Source: CAZAAW01 sp964483325 (GTDB taxonomy: Bacteria > Pseudomonadota > Alphaproteobacteria > Rhizobiales > Kaistiaceae). Taken from it: a DNA stretch of 19,021 nt. The stretch covers positions 1 through 19,021 of the forward strand of contig CAZAAW010000036.1 in NCBI GenBank assembly GCA_964483325.1. Reading direction: 5' to 3'. This document shows positions 6,465-14,173 of the stretch, in pieces. The notes under the pieces are model-generated. The model was not told the origin of the DNA. It worked only from the letters and a program-made list of their open reading frames with translations, and did not search any database. Within the stretch, counting starts at the first letter, position 1. Every line of letters begins with the position of its first letter. The position numbers and the translations under genes were made by a program.

Positions 6465-9400
6465 TCAGCCGGCCTCGCGGAAGCGCTCCGCCGTCTCTAG
6501 GTCCACCGACACAAGCTGGCTGACGCCGCGCTCGACCATCGTCACGCCGTAGAGGCGGCTCATGCGCGCCATGGTGATCGGGTTGTGGGTGATGACCAGG
6601 AAGCGCGTCGAGGTTTGCCGGCTCATTTCTTCCAGCAGCAGGCAGAAGCGCTCGACATTGGCGTCGTCGAGCGGCGCGTCGACCTCGTCGAGGACGCAGA
6701 TCGGCGCCGGGTTGGTGAGGAACACGGCGAAGATCAGGGCGAGAGCCGTCAGCGCCTGCTCGCCGCCGGAAAGCAGCGTCATCGTCTGCGGCTTCTTGCC
6801 CGGCGGCCGGGCGAGGATGTCGAGGCCGGCCTGCAGCGGATCGTCGGAATCGGTGAATTGCAGCTCCGCCGTGCCGCCGCCGAACAGCGACGTGAAGAGC
6901 TGCTGGAAGCGCTCGTTGACGGCGGCGAAGGCGGCCTGCAGGCGCTCGCGGCCCTCGCGGTTGAGGCTGGAAATGCCCTGGCGCAGCTTCTGGATCGCCG
7001 CCACCAGGTCGTCGCGGTCGGCGGTGAGGGTGGTGCGGCGGGTCTCCAGTTCCTCCGCCTCCTGCTCGGCGCGCAGGTTGACGCCGCCGAGGCGTTCGCG
7101 CTCCTGCTTGAGGCGGTCGAGCCGGGCGTCGACCTGGTCGAGCGCCGGCGAGGGAGCGTCGGCGGCAAGGCCGGCGATGGTGGCCGCCTCGGGCGGGGCG
7201 CAGTCGAGCACTTCGGTGATGCGTGCCGCGACCTCGGCCGAGCGCTGTTTCGCCGCTTCCAGGCGCTCCTCGGCGCGGCCGCGCTGCTCGCGCGCCTCCG
7301 ACAGCGCCACCAGCGCGCCCTGCGCCTCGCGGTCGGCGCCGGCCTGCGCCGTCTCGGCGGCGGCGAGCGCGTCGGCGGCTTCCTTCTGGGCGCCGGCGGC
7401 GGCCTCGATGGCATGGGCGAGCTGCGCCCGGGTGCGGATCAGCTCGCCCGGCCGCTCGGCAAGGCGGGTACGCTCCGCCTCGGCGCTGCTGCGCCGCTCG
7501 GCCAGCGCCGCGACATGGGTGGCGGCATTGGCCATGCGCTGCTGCCAGCGCTGGCGCTCGTCGGCGATGGCGGCGAGGCGGCTGCGGCGCAGCTCCGCCT
7601 CGCGCTCCAGGCCGCGCGCCTCGCTGCGGCTTTCGGCGACGGCGGCGCGGCCCGCCTCGACGCGGCGGCGCATGTCGGCGAGCGGCGCTTCCAGGGCACC
7701 CGGATTGGCGAGGCGGGCGAGGGCGGCCTCGGCCTCGGCGCGCGCCGCTTCGGCCTCGGCTTTGGCGGCAGTAAGCCGGCTCTGCGCTTCCGTCAGGGCG
7801 GCGAGGCGGGCCGTCGCTTGCGCCCCGGCGCGCTCCGCCTCAGCGACGCGGCCGCGGGCGGCATCGAGCGCCTTCTGCGCACCGCGCCAGGCATCGCGGG
7901 CGGCGGTCTCGGCCGCCGCGGCCGCGCGCATCTCGGCGTCGGCGGCGACATGGCGGGCGCGCTTTTCCTCCACCGACTGGCGCGCCAGCGTCACCTCGCC
8001 GGTAAGCTCGGCGAGGCGGTTGCGGCCGGCAAGGCGCTCGGCGGCGGCGGTCTTCGCCTCCGCCGCGGCGGTGTAGCCGTCCCAGCGCCACAGATCGCCC
8101 TCGCGGCTGACGATGCTCTGGCCGGGGCGCAGCTGCTTCTGCAATTCGGCGCCGGCCTGGCGCGCCACGATGCCGGTCTGCGCCAGGCGGCGGGCGAGAG
8201 CCGGCGGCGCCGCGGTGCGGTCGGCCAGCGGCTCGGCGCCGGGCGGCAGCACCGGATCGGCGCCGTCGCCGGCAAGGGTGCGCCAGTGCGCCGGCGCGGC
8301 GGGATCGTCGGAAAGCTCCAGCTCCTCGCCGAAGGCGGCGGCCAGCGCCGCCTCATAGCCGCTGGCGACGGTGATGCGGTCGAGCACCGGGTCGCGCGCG
8401 TCGGAGCGCTGCAGGAGTTGCGTCAGCGTCCGCATCTCGGTGTCGATGCGGCCGAGATGGCGCTCGGCGGCATCGAGCGCGGCACGCGCCTGCGCCTCCG
8501 CCTCGCGCGTCGCGGCAATGCGTTTCTCCGCCGCCAGCATCGCCGCCTCGCCGCCGGTCAGCGCCGCCGTCGCCGCCTCGGCATCGGCCCGCGCCGCGCC
8601 AAGCCGGCCGTCGCTGTCGGCGGCGGCGGTGAGCGCCGCGGCCTCGCGTTCGACGCGTTCGAGCTCGGCGGCCTGCCGGGCGGCGCGGTCGCCGGCCTCG
8701 GCAAGGCTGCGCTGCAATTCCTTGCGCCGCGCCGTCAGGTCGGCGAGGGCGCCGGTCGCCTCGGCGGCGGCGGCCTCGCTCGCCGCCAGCGCTGCCTCGG
8801 CGGCCGCCAGCCGCGCCGCCGCCTCGTCGCGCAGCTGCGCCGCGCCGGCCTCCTCGGCAGTGAGGCGCTGCTGCTCCTCGTCGAGCCGCGCCAGCATGGC
8901 GGTGTTCTCGCCGGCCAGCTGGCGCTCGCGCTCGGCGTCGCTGTCGAATTGCGCGATGCGGCGCTCCAGGTCGGCCAGCTGGTCGCGGACGCGCCGGTCC
9001 TCGGCGTCGATCTGCTCATGCTCCAGCCGCAGGCGCTGCAGCGCCGCGGCGGCGTTGTTGGCGGCCTCGCGCAGCGCCGGCAGGCCGGCGGCGGCAACGG
9101 CCTGGTCGCGCGCCGCGCGGCCCTGCTCGGCGGCGCGGGCGGTGACAAGCTCCGCCGCGGCGGCGAGCGCCGCTTCCGCCTCGCCGACGGCGGCCGTGGC
9201 AATGCGCAGGCGCAGCGCCAGGCCCAGCGCCTCGGCCTTGCGGATTTCGCCCGACAGCGTGCGGTAGCGCACCGCCTGCCGCGCCTGGCGCTTCAGGCTG
9301 TCGAGCTGGGTGTCGATCTCGCGCAGCACGTCCTCGATGCGCTCGAGATTCTGTTCCGCCGCCTTGAGGCGCAGCTCGGCGTCGTGGCGGCGCCCGGCCA

Positions 9401-9917
9401 GCCCGGAAATGCCGGCGGCTTCCTCCAGCAGGGCGCGGCGCGCCTGCGGCTTGGCGGCGATCAGCTCGCCGATGCGGCCCTGGCCGACCATGGCCGGCGA
9501 GTGGGCGCCGGTCGAGGCGTCGGCGAACAGGATCTGCACGTCGCGGGCCCGCACCTCGCGGCCGTTGATGCGATAGGCGGAGCCGGATTCGCGCTCGATG
9601 CGGCGGCTGATCTCGATGCTGTCGCTGTCATTGAAGGCGATCGGCGCCGTGCGGTCGGCATTGTCGATGGTGAGCGTCACCTCGGCCATGTTGCGCGCCG
9701 GCCGGTTGCCGCTGCCGGAGAAGATGACGTCGTCCATCCCGGAGGCGCGCATCGCCTTGTAGGAGCTTTCGCCCATCACCCAGCGCAGCGCCTCGACGAG
9801 ATTCGACTTGCCGCAGCCGTTCGGGCCGACGACGCCGGTAAGGCCCGGCTCGATCGGCACGTCGGTCGGCTCGACGAAGGTCTTGAAGCCGAGAATGCGC
9901 AGGCGGGAGAAGTTCAC
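6465..9917 (-). CDS. smc: Chromosome segregation protein SMC
   Basis: SMC is the ATPase core of bacterial condensin and organises newly replicated chromosomes. The 1150 residues show the full architecture: an N-terminal head with Walker A GPNGCGKSNL (31-40); a long Ala/Glu/Arg-rich coiled coil; a hinge around 500-620, containing VLDRITVASGYEAALAAAFG and SREGDLWRWDGY; the return coiled coil; and a C-terminal head with the ABC signature LSGGEQ (1049-1054) and Walker B ICVLDEVDAPLDD (from about 1073). Length is typical for alphaproteobacteria. The start is GTG at 9917, with GGGAG seven nt upstream. It lies 87 nt downstream of dsbA and is probably in one transcript with dciA and dsbA. No kleisin genes (scpA/scpB) are present in the window. 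Confidence 0.97.
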   Translation of the reverse strand: MNFSRLRILGFKTFVEPTDVPIEPGLTGVVGPNGCGKSNLVEALRWVMGESSYKAMRASGMDDVIFSGSGNRPARNMAEVTLTIDNADRTAPIAFNDSDSIEISRRIERESGSAYRINGREVRARDVQILFADASTGAHSPAMVGQGRIGELIAAKPQARRALLEEAAGISGLAGRRHDAELRLKAAEQNLERIEDVLREIDTQLDSLKRQARQAVRYRTLSGEIRKAEALGLALRLRIATAAVGEAEAALAAAAELVTARAAEQGRAARDQAVAAAGLPALREAANNAAAALQRLRLEHEQIDAEDRRVRDQLADLERRIAQFDSDAERERQLAGENTAMLARLDEEQQRLTAEEAGAAQLRDEAAARLAAAEAALAASEAAAAEATGALADLTARRKELQRSLAEAGDRAARQAAELERVEREAAALTAAADSDGRLGAARADAEAATAALTGGEAAMLAAEKRIAATREAEAQARAALDAAERHLGRIDTEMRTLTQLLQRSDARDPVLDRITVASGYEAALAAAFGEELELSDDPAAPAHWRTLAGDGADPVLPPGAEPLADRTAAPPALARRLAQTGIVARQAGAELQKQLRPGQSIVSREGDLWRWDGYTAAAEAKTAAAERLAGRNRLAELTGEVTLARQSVEEKRARHVAADAEMRAAAAAETAARDAWRGAQKALDAARGRVAEAERAGAQATARLAALTEAQSRLTAAKAEAEAARAEAEAALARLANPGALEAPLADMRRRVEAGRAAVAESRSEARGLEREAELRRSRLAAIADERQRWQQRMANAATHVAALAERRSSAEAERTRLAERPGELIRTRAQLAHAIEAAAGAQKEAADALAAAETAQAGADREAQGALVALSEAREQRGRAEERLEAAKQRSAEVAARITEVLDCAPPEAATIAGLAADAPSPALDQVDARLDRLKQERERLGGVNLRAEQEAEELETRRTTLTADRDDLVAAIQKLRQGISSLNREGRERLQAAFAAVNERFQQLFTSLFGGGTAELQFTDSDDPLQAGLDILARPPGKKPQTMTLLSGGEQALTALALIFAVFLTNPAPICVLDEVDAPLDDANVERFCLLLEEMSRQTSTRFLVITHNPITMARMSRLYGVTMVERGVSQLVSVDLETAERFREAG

Positions 9918-9959
9918 TGGAGCGCTCCCGTGGCGCGCCGCGCCAGTGGAGCAGGGCGC

Positions 9960-9980
9960 CGCCCCGGCCGGGCCGGGGCG
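9960..9980. other. GC hairpin between dsbA and smc
   Basis: Ten-base arms (cgccccggcc / ggccggggcg) surround a single central base, a nearly perfect palindrome in the 87-nt dsbA-smc gap. No T tract follows on either strand, so it is not a typical terminator. It could be a processing or attenuation structure in a dsbA-smc transcript. Confidence 0.35.
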
Positions 9981-10004
9981 CGCACCGGCATTGGCAGTGC
10001 CGCC

Positions 10005-10643
10005 CTACAGCAGCGGCTGGATGATGCCGTCCAGCTGCTCGAGCGATAGCGCGCCCGGATGGGCCACGCCGTTGATGAAGAAGGTTGGCGTCGCATTGAC
10101 CCCGAACTTTTCGGCCGCGCGGTCGCGGACCGATGTCACTCCGTCGAGGATTTGCTGATTCGTCAAGCAGGCGTTGAAGGTCTCCTCGGTGAAACCGGCC
10201 TGCTTGGCGAAACCGAGCAGTGCAGAAACCGGATCTTCGACGAAGGCCCACTGCGGCTGCCGCTCGAACAGCAGATGCACGACCTCGAAATACGAGTCGT
10301 TGGGGGCGCAGCGCGCCAGCATGATCGCCGCCGTCGCCAGCGGATCGAGCGGAAACTCGCGCATGATGAAGTAGACCTTGCCGGTGTCGACATACTTCTC
10401 CTTGAAGGGCTCGTAGGTCGTCGTGGCGAAGTGCTGGCAGTGGCTGCAGGTCATTGAGGCATATTCGATGACGGTGACCTTGGCGTTGGGGTCGCCGATG
10501 GCCTTGTCGCCGAGCGGGCCGGGCTCCATCAGGTCCGTGACGTTCACCGACTGCTGCGCCAGAGCGAGGCGGGGAAACCCGGCAAGTCCAAGAAGACTGC
10601 CGGCGCCGGCGAAGGCGGCAAATTCCCTGCGGGTCAGATTCAA
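10005..10643 (-). CDS. DsbA-family thiol:disulfide oxidoreductase, Tat-type signal
   Basis: This 212-residue periplasmic thioredoxin-fold protein should oxidise or isomerise disulfides in exported proteins. The N terminus MNLTRREFAAFAGAGSLLG carries a twin-arginine motif (TRREF, residues 4-8), a hydrophobic stretch and a likely cleavage site after ALA29. The active site CSHC spans Cys66-Cys69, and the cis-proline loop ATPTFF puts Pro186 opposite it. Two more cysteines (112, 159) fit the DsbA group that includes Com1-like proteins. Start: the frame opens at a GTG (10661), but a strong ribosome binding site, AAAGGAGA at 10650-10657, sits ahead of the TTG at 10643, and this start also places the RR motif correctly. 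It lies between DUF721/dciA and smc, an arrangement common in Hyphomicrobiales. Confidence 0.92.
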   Translation of the reverse strand: MNLTRREFAAFAGAGSLLGLAGFPRLALAQQSVNVTDLMEPGPLGDKAIGDPNAKVTVIEYASMTCSHCQHFATTTYEPFKEKYVDTGKVYFIMREFPLDPLATAAIMLARCAPNDSYFEVVHLLFERQPQWAFVEDPVSALLGFAKQAGFTEETFNACLTNQQILDGVTSVRDRAAEKFGVNATPTFFINGVAHPGALSLEQLDGIIQPLL

Positions 10644-10649
10644 CGTCGT

Positions 10650-10657
10650 TCTCCTTT
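10650..10657 (-). promoter_or_regulatory. Ribosome binding site fixing the TTG start of dsbA
   Basis: AAAGGAGA lies six nt before the TTG at 10643 on the minus strand. It overlaps the coding sequence that a GTG start at 10661 would give, so it argues for initiation at TTG. Confidence 0.75.
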
Positions 10658-10722
10658 GCACGCGGATGACGGACCAGAGCCCGCCAGCCGGACGCCGCCC
10701 CTCGGGGTATATGGTGACAGTG

Positions 10723-10751
10723 CCTTAAGTCGGCAGGCCGCGACAGGTCAA
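10723..10751 (-). promoter_or_regulatory. Possible sigma70-like promoter of dsbA
   Basis: On the minus strand TTGACC (10746-10751) and TTAAGG (10723-10728) are separated by 17 nt, about 80 nt upstream of the dsbA TTG. The -35 is good and the -10 is weak. A 14-nt perfect palindrome (gccgccgcggcggc, 10759-10772) lies between it and the DUF721 stop and might separate the two transcripts. Confidence 0.3.
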
Positions 10752-10778
10752 TTAGCGCGCCGCCGCGGCGGCCGCCCT

Positions 10779-11270
10779 TCACGGCTGCGCGAGCCGGTCC
10801 GTGAGCACGCCGTGGCCGAGCGCCCGCAGCGCCTCGGCCAGGTCATCGTCGATTCCCGACAGCGCCGCATCGAGGCCGGCGGCCTGATCCGGCGACAGCG
10901 GCGGCAGCGGGGGAGGGGCGGTCCGCGCCGGCACCTCCAGCGGCCGCTGCACGATGCGGATCTGGCCGATCGCCGCATAGCCGAGAAAGGCGTTGATGCG
11001 CTCGATGAACTGGCCGGTCTCGTGCTGCAGCAGCAGCGCCCGGGCGCCGTCGACGCGCACCGTCAGCACCGCCTGTCCCTCCTTGCCGCGCGGCCAGGCG
11101 AGCTTTTCCGGCTGGGTATGGCCGGCATAGCGCGGCCCGACGACATCGTCCCAGGCGGTGAGCAGGTCGGCGGTGGTGAAGCCGCGCTTCGCCGTCACCG
11201 GGTCGAGGATGCGCCCGATCATCGTCGCCAGCGGCATGGCCGGACGGCGGCTTTTCTCCTGTGAAGCCAA
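10779..11270 (-). CDS. DUF721 / DciA-family protein
   Basis: The product is a small cytosolic protein of the DUF721 family, whose characterised member DciA helps load the replicative helicase DnaB in bacteria lacking DnaC. The DUF721 domain runs from about MIGRILDPVTAKRGFTTADL (17-36), through AWDDVVGPRYAGHTQPEKLAW, to GYAAIGQIRIVQRP (about 110), with the usual hydrophobic strand VLTVRVDGARALLLQHE. A Pro-rich linker and a short acidic helical tail (about 125-163) follow. Start is uncertain: the TTG at 11270 (used here, 163 residues) has AGGAAG upstream; ATG 11237 and ATG 11318 are also in frame. It heads the dciA-dsbA-smc series and is divergent from the atp operon. The helicase-loading role is inferred from the family only. 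Confidence 0.85.
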   Translation of the reverse strand: MASQEKSRRPAMPLATMIGRILDPVTAKRGFTTADLLTAWDDVVGPRYAGHTQPEKLAWPRGKEGQAVLTVRVDGARALLLQHETGQFIERINAFLGYAAIGQIRIVQRPLEVPARTAPPPLPPLSPDQAAGLDAALSGIDDDLAEALRALGHGVLTDRLAQP

Positions 11271-11409
11271 GTTTTCTTCCTGCGCTGCAATGGCAGTTTG
11301 TCGCACGGCGGGGGCCATTGTGGAAGGGGCGCCGGTGGCGCCGCGCGAAAGCCCCGTCAGCGGCAGAAACATCATTGATACCAATGGCTTACAAGTAATT
11401 CCCGTATTC

Positions 11410-11438
11410 TTGACACTCCATGGGTCGATCACTATTGT
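11410..11438 (+). promoter_or_regulatory. Sigma70-like promoter of the atp operon
   Basis: TTGACA (11410-11415) and TATTGT (11433-11438) are 17 nt apart. This perfect -35 with a good -10 predicts transcription start near 11445 and a ~67-nt leader before atpI. It lies in a locally AT-richer stretch between the divergent DUF721 gene and atpI. It is the best promoter match I saw in the window. Confidence 0.7.
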
Positions 11439-11511
11439 GCGCGCGGTTTTCGGAGGTTTCGCGCCCCGTTTCCCGCCCGGTCCGATCCTCACAACACGCT
11501 GCGGCAGGTCG

Positions 11512-11892
11512 ATGAGCGACACGGACGGGGAAGGCGAAGGGCGCAAGTCGTCGTCACCGGCAGAAGAGGCGGCGCTGGCAGCGCGGCTGAAGCGACTGGG
11601 CGAGGCGGTCAACGAGCGTCGCCCGGCCGAACGCGCCGAGAGGCCGGATATCGATCCGGCGACGGCCAGCGCGTCTGCCCGCGGCATGCGGCTTGCGAGC
11701 GAGTTCGTCGCCGGGATACTGGTCGGCGCCGCCATCGGCTGGGGTGTCGACACCTGGGTGGGCACGACGCCATGGGGGCTGATCGTGTTCGTGCTGTTCG
11801 GCTTCGCCGCTGGCGCGCTCAACGCCATGCGGGCAGCGGGGACCAGCGTGCCGAAGCCGCCGCCGGGCGGCGACGGCAAGGACGAGCGATAG
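11512..11892 (+). CDS. atpI: ATP synthase protein I
   Basis: AtpI is a small membrane protein that assists assembly of the Fo c-ring; it is not part of the final enzyme. The 126-residue product has a charged cytosolic N-terminal part (1-58) and two membrane segments (about 61-80, ASEFVAGILVGAAIGWGVD, and 87-108, WGLIVFVLFGFAAGALNAM), with the loop TWVGTTPW between them, typical of alphaproteobacterial AtpI/AtpZ. The frame is open further upstream, but the ATG at 11512 has AGGT in front and lies just after the predicted promoter. It is first in the Fo operon, 118 nt before atpB. Confidence 0.9.
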   Translation: MSDTDGEGEGRKSSSPAEEAALAARLKRLGEAVNERRPAERAERPDIDPATASASARGMRLASEFVAGILVGAAIGWGVDTWVGTTPWGLIVFVLFGFAAGALNAMRAAGTSVPKPPPGGDGKDER

Positions 11893-11949
11893 GACCGGCG
11901 GGAGAGGCATCCCGGCGGGAACATGGATCAGGGGCTTGCCGCCGGGCGG

Positions 11950-12008
11950 CCCCACAGGGGGATCTTCCCCGCAGGGGTTTTGGGGGTTCTCCCCGTAGGG
12001 ATTTTGGG
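11950..12008 (+). repeat. Tandem CCCC-N3-GGGG repeat in the atpB leader
   Basis: Three units CCCCacaGGGGG (11950), CCCCgcaGGGG (11967) and CCCCgtaGGG (11991) are spaced 17 and 24 nt apart; the last two are each followed by a TTTTGGG block. The RNA-sense strand therefore holds the G runs 11974-11977, 11982-11986, 11998-12000 and 12006-12008, able to form a long-loop G-quadruplex or alternative C/G hairpins. It ends two bases before the TTG start of atpB and leaves no ordinary Shine-Dalgarno sequence there. Confidence 0.6.
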
Positions 12009-12010
12009 AC

Positions 12011-12760
12011 TTGGCGACAGATCCGATCCACCAGTTCAACATCACCCGCATCGTCCCCATCGAGGTCGGCGGGCTGGATTTCTCCTTCACCAATTCGGCG
12101 CTGTTCATGGTCCTGACGGTGGCGGTGGGCGTCGGCCTGCTGCTGCTGGCGAGCGCCAACCGCAGCCTGGTGCCGTCGCGGGCCCAGTCGACGGCCGAGA
12201 TGTTCTACCAGTTCGTCCAACAGACATTGGAGGAATCGGCCGGCAAGGAGGGGATGAAGTTCTTCACCTTCGTCTTCACCATCTTCCTGTTCGTGCTGGT
12301 CGCCAATCTGTGGGGCATGTTCCCCTATTTCTTCACCGTCACCAGCCACATCATCATTACCGGGGCGCTCGCCGTCCTGGTGATGGCGGTGGTCATCATC
12401 TACGGCTTCAAGAAGAACGGGCTGCATTTCTTCAAGCTGTTCGTGCCGAGCGGCGTGCCGGTGGTGCTGCTGCCCTTCATCACCTTCATCGAGGTGCTGT
12501 CCTTCATCTCGCGGCCGATCAGCCTGTCGATCCGACTGTTCGCCAACGTGCTGGCCGGCCACATCACGCTGAAGGTGTTCGCCGGCTTCGTGGTGACGCT
12601 GGGCTCGCTCGGCTTCCTCGGCTGGCTCGGCGCCCTCTTGCCGCTGGCGATGACGGTGGCGCTGACGGCGCTGGAATTCCTCGTCGCGGCGCTGCAGGCC
12701 TACGTCTTCGCCATCCTCACGGCGCTCTACCTCAACGACGCCCTCCATCCGGGCCACTGA
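12011..12760 (+). CDS. atpB: ATP synthase Fo subunit a
   Basis: Subunit a forms the two proton half-channels beside the c-ring in the inner membrane. The 249 residues begin MATDPIHQFNITRIVPIEVGG, the usual alphaproteobacterial N terminus, and contain at least five hydrophobic segments. The essential arginine is R175 in SLSIRLFANVLAGH, followed by the C-terminal helices with ALEFLVAALQAYVFAILTALYL. The start is a TTG: an in-frame stop at 11996 excludes longer versions, and the first downstream ATG (Met33) would remove conserved sequence. An overlapping frame opens with an ATG at 11923 but does not encode subunit a. atpE follows after 55 nt. The G-rich repeat directly upstream is unusual. Confidence 0.95.
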   Translation: MATDPIHQFNITRIVPIEVGGLDFSFTNSALFMVLTVAVGVGLLLLASANRSLVPSRAQSTAEMFYQFVQQTLEESAGKEGMKFFTFVFTIFLFVLVANLWGMFPYFFTVTSHIIITGALAVLVMAVVIIYGFKKNGLHFFKLFVPSGVPVVLLPFITFIEVLSFISRPISLSIRLFANVLAGHITLKVFAGFVVTLGSLGFLGWLGALLPLAMTVALTALEFLVAALQAYVFAILTALYLNDALHPGH

Positions 12761-12815
12761 CCCACCGGCCCCCGCAATCCCACCCACACAAAAGAGCTAA
12801 CAGGAGCCTCTGATC

Positions 12816-13040
12816 ATGGAACTGGACGCAGCTAAGGCCATCGGCGCCGGCATCGCCTGCATCGGCATGGGCGCCGCCGGCATCGGCGTCGGCAGCATTT
12901 TCGGCAACTACCTGGCGAGCGCCATCCGCAACCCGGCGGCCGCCGACGGGCAGTTCCCGCGCCTGATCTTCGGCTTCGCCGTGACGGAAGCGCTGGGCAT
13001 CTTCTCGCTGCTGGTCGCCCTCATCCTGCTGTTCACCTGA
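12816..13040 (+). CDS. atpE: ATP synthase Fo subunit c
   Basis: This 74-residue proteolipid forms the rotating c-ring. Two membrane helices (about 8-33 and 49-73) flank the polar loop RNP (38-40) that contacts F1. The proton-carrying carboxylate is Glu58 in AVTEALGIF, and the first helix holds the tight-packing pattern GAGIACIGMGAAGIGVG. An AGGAG sits 10 nt before the ATG. It is preceded by an A/C-rich stretch (acacaaaagagctaacagg, 12786-12804) that should be weakly structured in an otherwise very GC-rich leader, fitting the high expression this subunit needs. It is the third gene of the Fo operon. Confidence 0.97.
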   Translation: MELDAAKAIGAGIACIGMGAAGIGVGSIFGNYLASAIRNPAAADGQFPRLIFGFAVTEALGIFSLLVALILLFT

Positions 13041-13073
13041 TCCGGCCCTGACGGCCGTCATCAACAGCGGATC
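13039..13073 (+). other. Stem-loop between atpE and atpF'
   Basis: gatccg (13039-13044, overlapping the atpE stop) pairs with cggatc (13068-13073), and an inner ggcc / ggcc pair (13044-13047, 13053-13056) can stack within it. No T tract follows. It may stabilise the 3' end of the atpE message or set the ratio of c to b' synthesis; this is inferred from position only. Confidence 0.35.
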
Positions 13074-13084
13074 GGGAGCCATCC

Positions 13085-13657
13085 ATGGAAGGTAACGCTC
13101 AGCCGGCAGAGGCAGGGCACGCGGCATCGACGGAAGTGTCGGGCGAGGCGCATCCGGGGGTCTTTCCCCCGTTCGACTCGACCTTCTTTCCGTCGCAGCT
13201 GCTGTGGCTCACCATCACCTTCGTGGTGCTCTACCTGCTTGTCGGGCGGGTGGTGATCCCGCGCATCGGCGGCATCCTCAGGGAGCGTGCCGACCGTATC
13301 GCCAGCGACCTCAACGCCGCCGCGGCGCTGAAGAAGCAGTCCGACGAGGCGATCGCCGGCTACGAGAAGGCGCTGGCGGAAGCGCGCAGCTCCGCCTTCG
13401 CCATCGCCGCCAAGGCGCAGCAGGAGGCGAAGGCCGAGGCCGATGCCCGCCAGGCCGAGGTCGAGGCCGGCCTCAATGCCCGGCTCGCCGAGGCGGAGGC
13501 GCGCGTCGCCTCGATCAAGGAGAAGGCGCTGGCCGATATCGGCGCCATCGCCTCGGAGGCGACGGAAGAAGTCGTCGCGGCGCTGATCGGCCAGAAGCCG
13601 ACGGCGCAGGAAGTGAGCGCCGCCGTCGCTGCGGCCGAAGGAGCCCGCAATGGCTGA
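13085..13657 (+). CDS. atpF': ATP synthase Fo subunit b'
   Basis: This is half of the heterodimeric peripheral stalk found in alphaproteobacteria, cyanobacteria and plastids. The 190 residues comprise an N-terminal extension (1-35; GVFPPFDSTFFPSQLLW is typical of b'), one membrane helix (about 38-58, LLWLTITFVVLYLLVGRVVIP), and a long charged Ala/Glu-rich helix to about 175 that should form the coiled coil with b. GGGAG lies seven nt before the ATG. Its last 8 nt (ATGGCTGA) overlap the start of atpF, so the two stalk subunits are probably translationally coupled. It is sometimes named atpG or atpF2 in this group. Confidence 0.93.
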   Translation: MEGNAQPAEAGHAASTEVSGEAHPGVFPPFDSTFFPSQLLWLTITFVVLYLLVGRVVIPRIGGILRERADRIASDLNAAAALKKQSDEAIAGYEKALAEARSSAFAIAAKAQQEAKAEADARQAEVEAGLNARLAEAEARVASIKEKALADIGAIASEATEEVVAALIGQKPTAQEVSAAVAAAEGARNG

Positions 13658-14144
13658 GCTGCTCGGCGATCCGGCATTCTGGGCGCTGGTCGCCCTGATC
13701 CTGTTCTTCGTCGTCGTCATCTACATGAAGGTGCCGGGCCAGCTCGGCCGGGCGCTCGACCGCCGCGCCGAGGCGATCTCCAAGGAGCTGGACGAGGCGC
13801 GGCGCCTGCGCGAGGAGGCGGAAGCCCTGCTCGCCGAGTACCAGAAGAAGGCCCGCGAGGCGACCGACGAGGCCGCCGAGATCATCGAGCAGGCCAGGCG
13901 CGAGGCGGCCGCCATGGCGGCCGAAGCGGCGCAGCGCAGCGAGGACTACGTCGCCCGCCGCACCCGCATCGCCGAGCAGAAGATCCAGCAGGCCGAGACG
14001 CAGGCCCTGGCCGAAGTCCGCGCCCTGTCGGCCGACCTCGCCATCGCCGCCTCCGAGCGCATCCTCGGCGACAAGGTCAAGGGCGACGCCGCCCGCTCGC
14101 TGATCGAACGCGCCATCGGCGACGTGAGAACGCGCCTGAACTGA
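13650..14144 (+). CDS. atpF: ATP synthase Fo subunit b
   Basis: This is the second peripheral-stalk subunit, paired with b'. The 164 residues have a short N-terminal membrane helix (about 9-27, FWALVALILFFVVVIYMKV), then KVPGQLGRALDRRAEAISKELDEA and a long coiled-coil helix rich in Glu/Arg/Ala up to the C terminus (ARSLIERAIGDVRTRLN), as in alphaproteobacterial b. AGGAG lies eight nt before the ATG, inside the end of the b' gene, which it overlaps by 8 nt. It is the last gene of the operon and is followed by a hairpin terminator. F1 genes are absent here, as expected where Fo and F1 form separate operons. Confidence 0.94.
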   Translation: MAELLGDPAFWALVALILFFVVVIYMKVPGQLGRALDRRAEAISKELDEARRLREEAEALLAEYQKKAREATDEAAEIIEQARREAAAMAAEAAQRSEDYVARRTRIAEQKIQQAETQALAEVRALSADLAIAASERILGDKVKGDAARSLIERAIGDVRTRLN

Positions 14145-14173
14145 GCGCCGCCGGCTTCGGGAAAAGACGCCAG

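Noticed and set aside
6585..10049. A 1154-codon open frame antisense to smc
   Set aside because: It is the mirror frame of a GC-rich, Ala/Arg/Glu-rich coiled-coil gene. Its translation is low-complexity and has no recognisable domain, whereas the minus strand encodes complete SMC motifs.
11923..12813. ATG-started 296-codon frame overlapping atpB (MDQGLAAGRPHRG...)
   Set aside because: It is one frame off subunit a throughout, and its Arg/His-rich product has no membrane segments. The apparent repeat peptide reflects the 24-nt DNA repeat.
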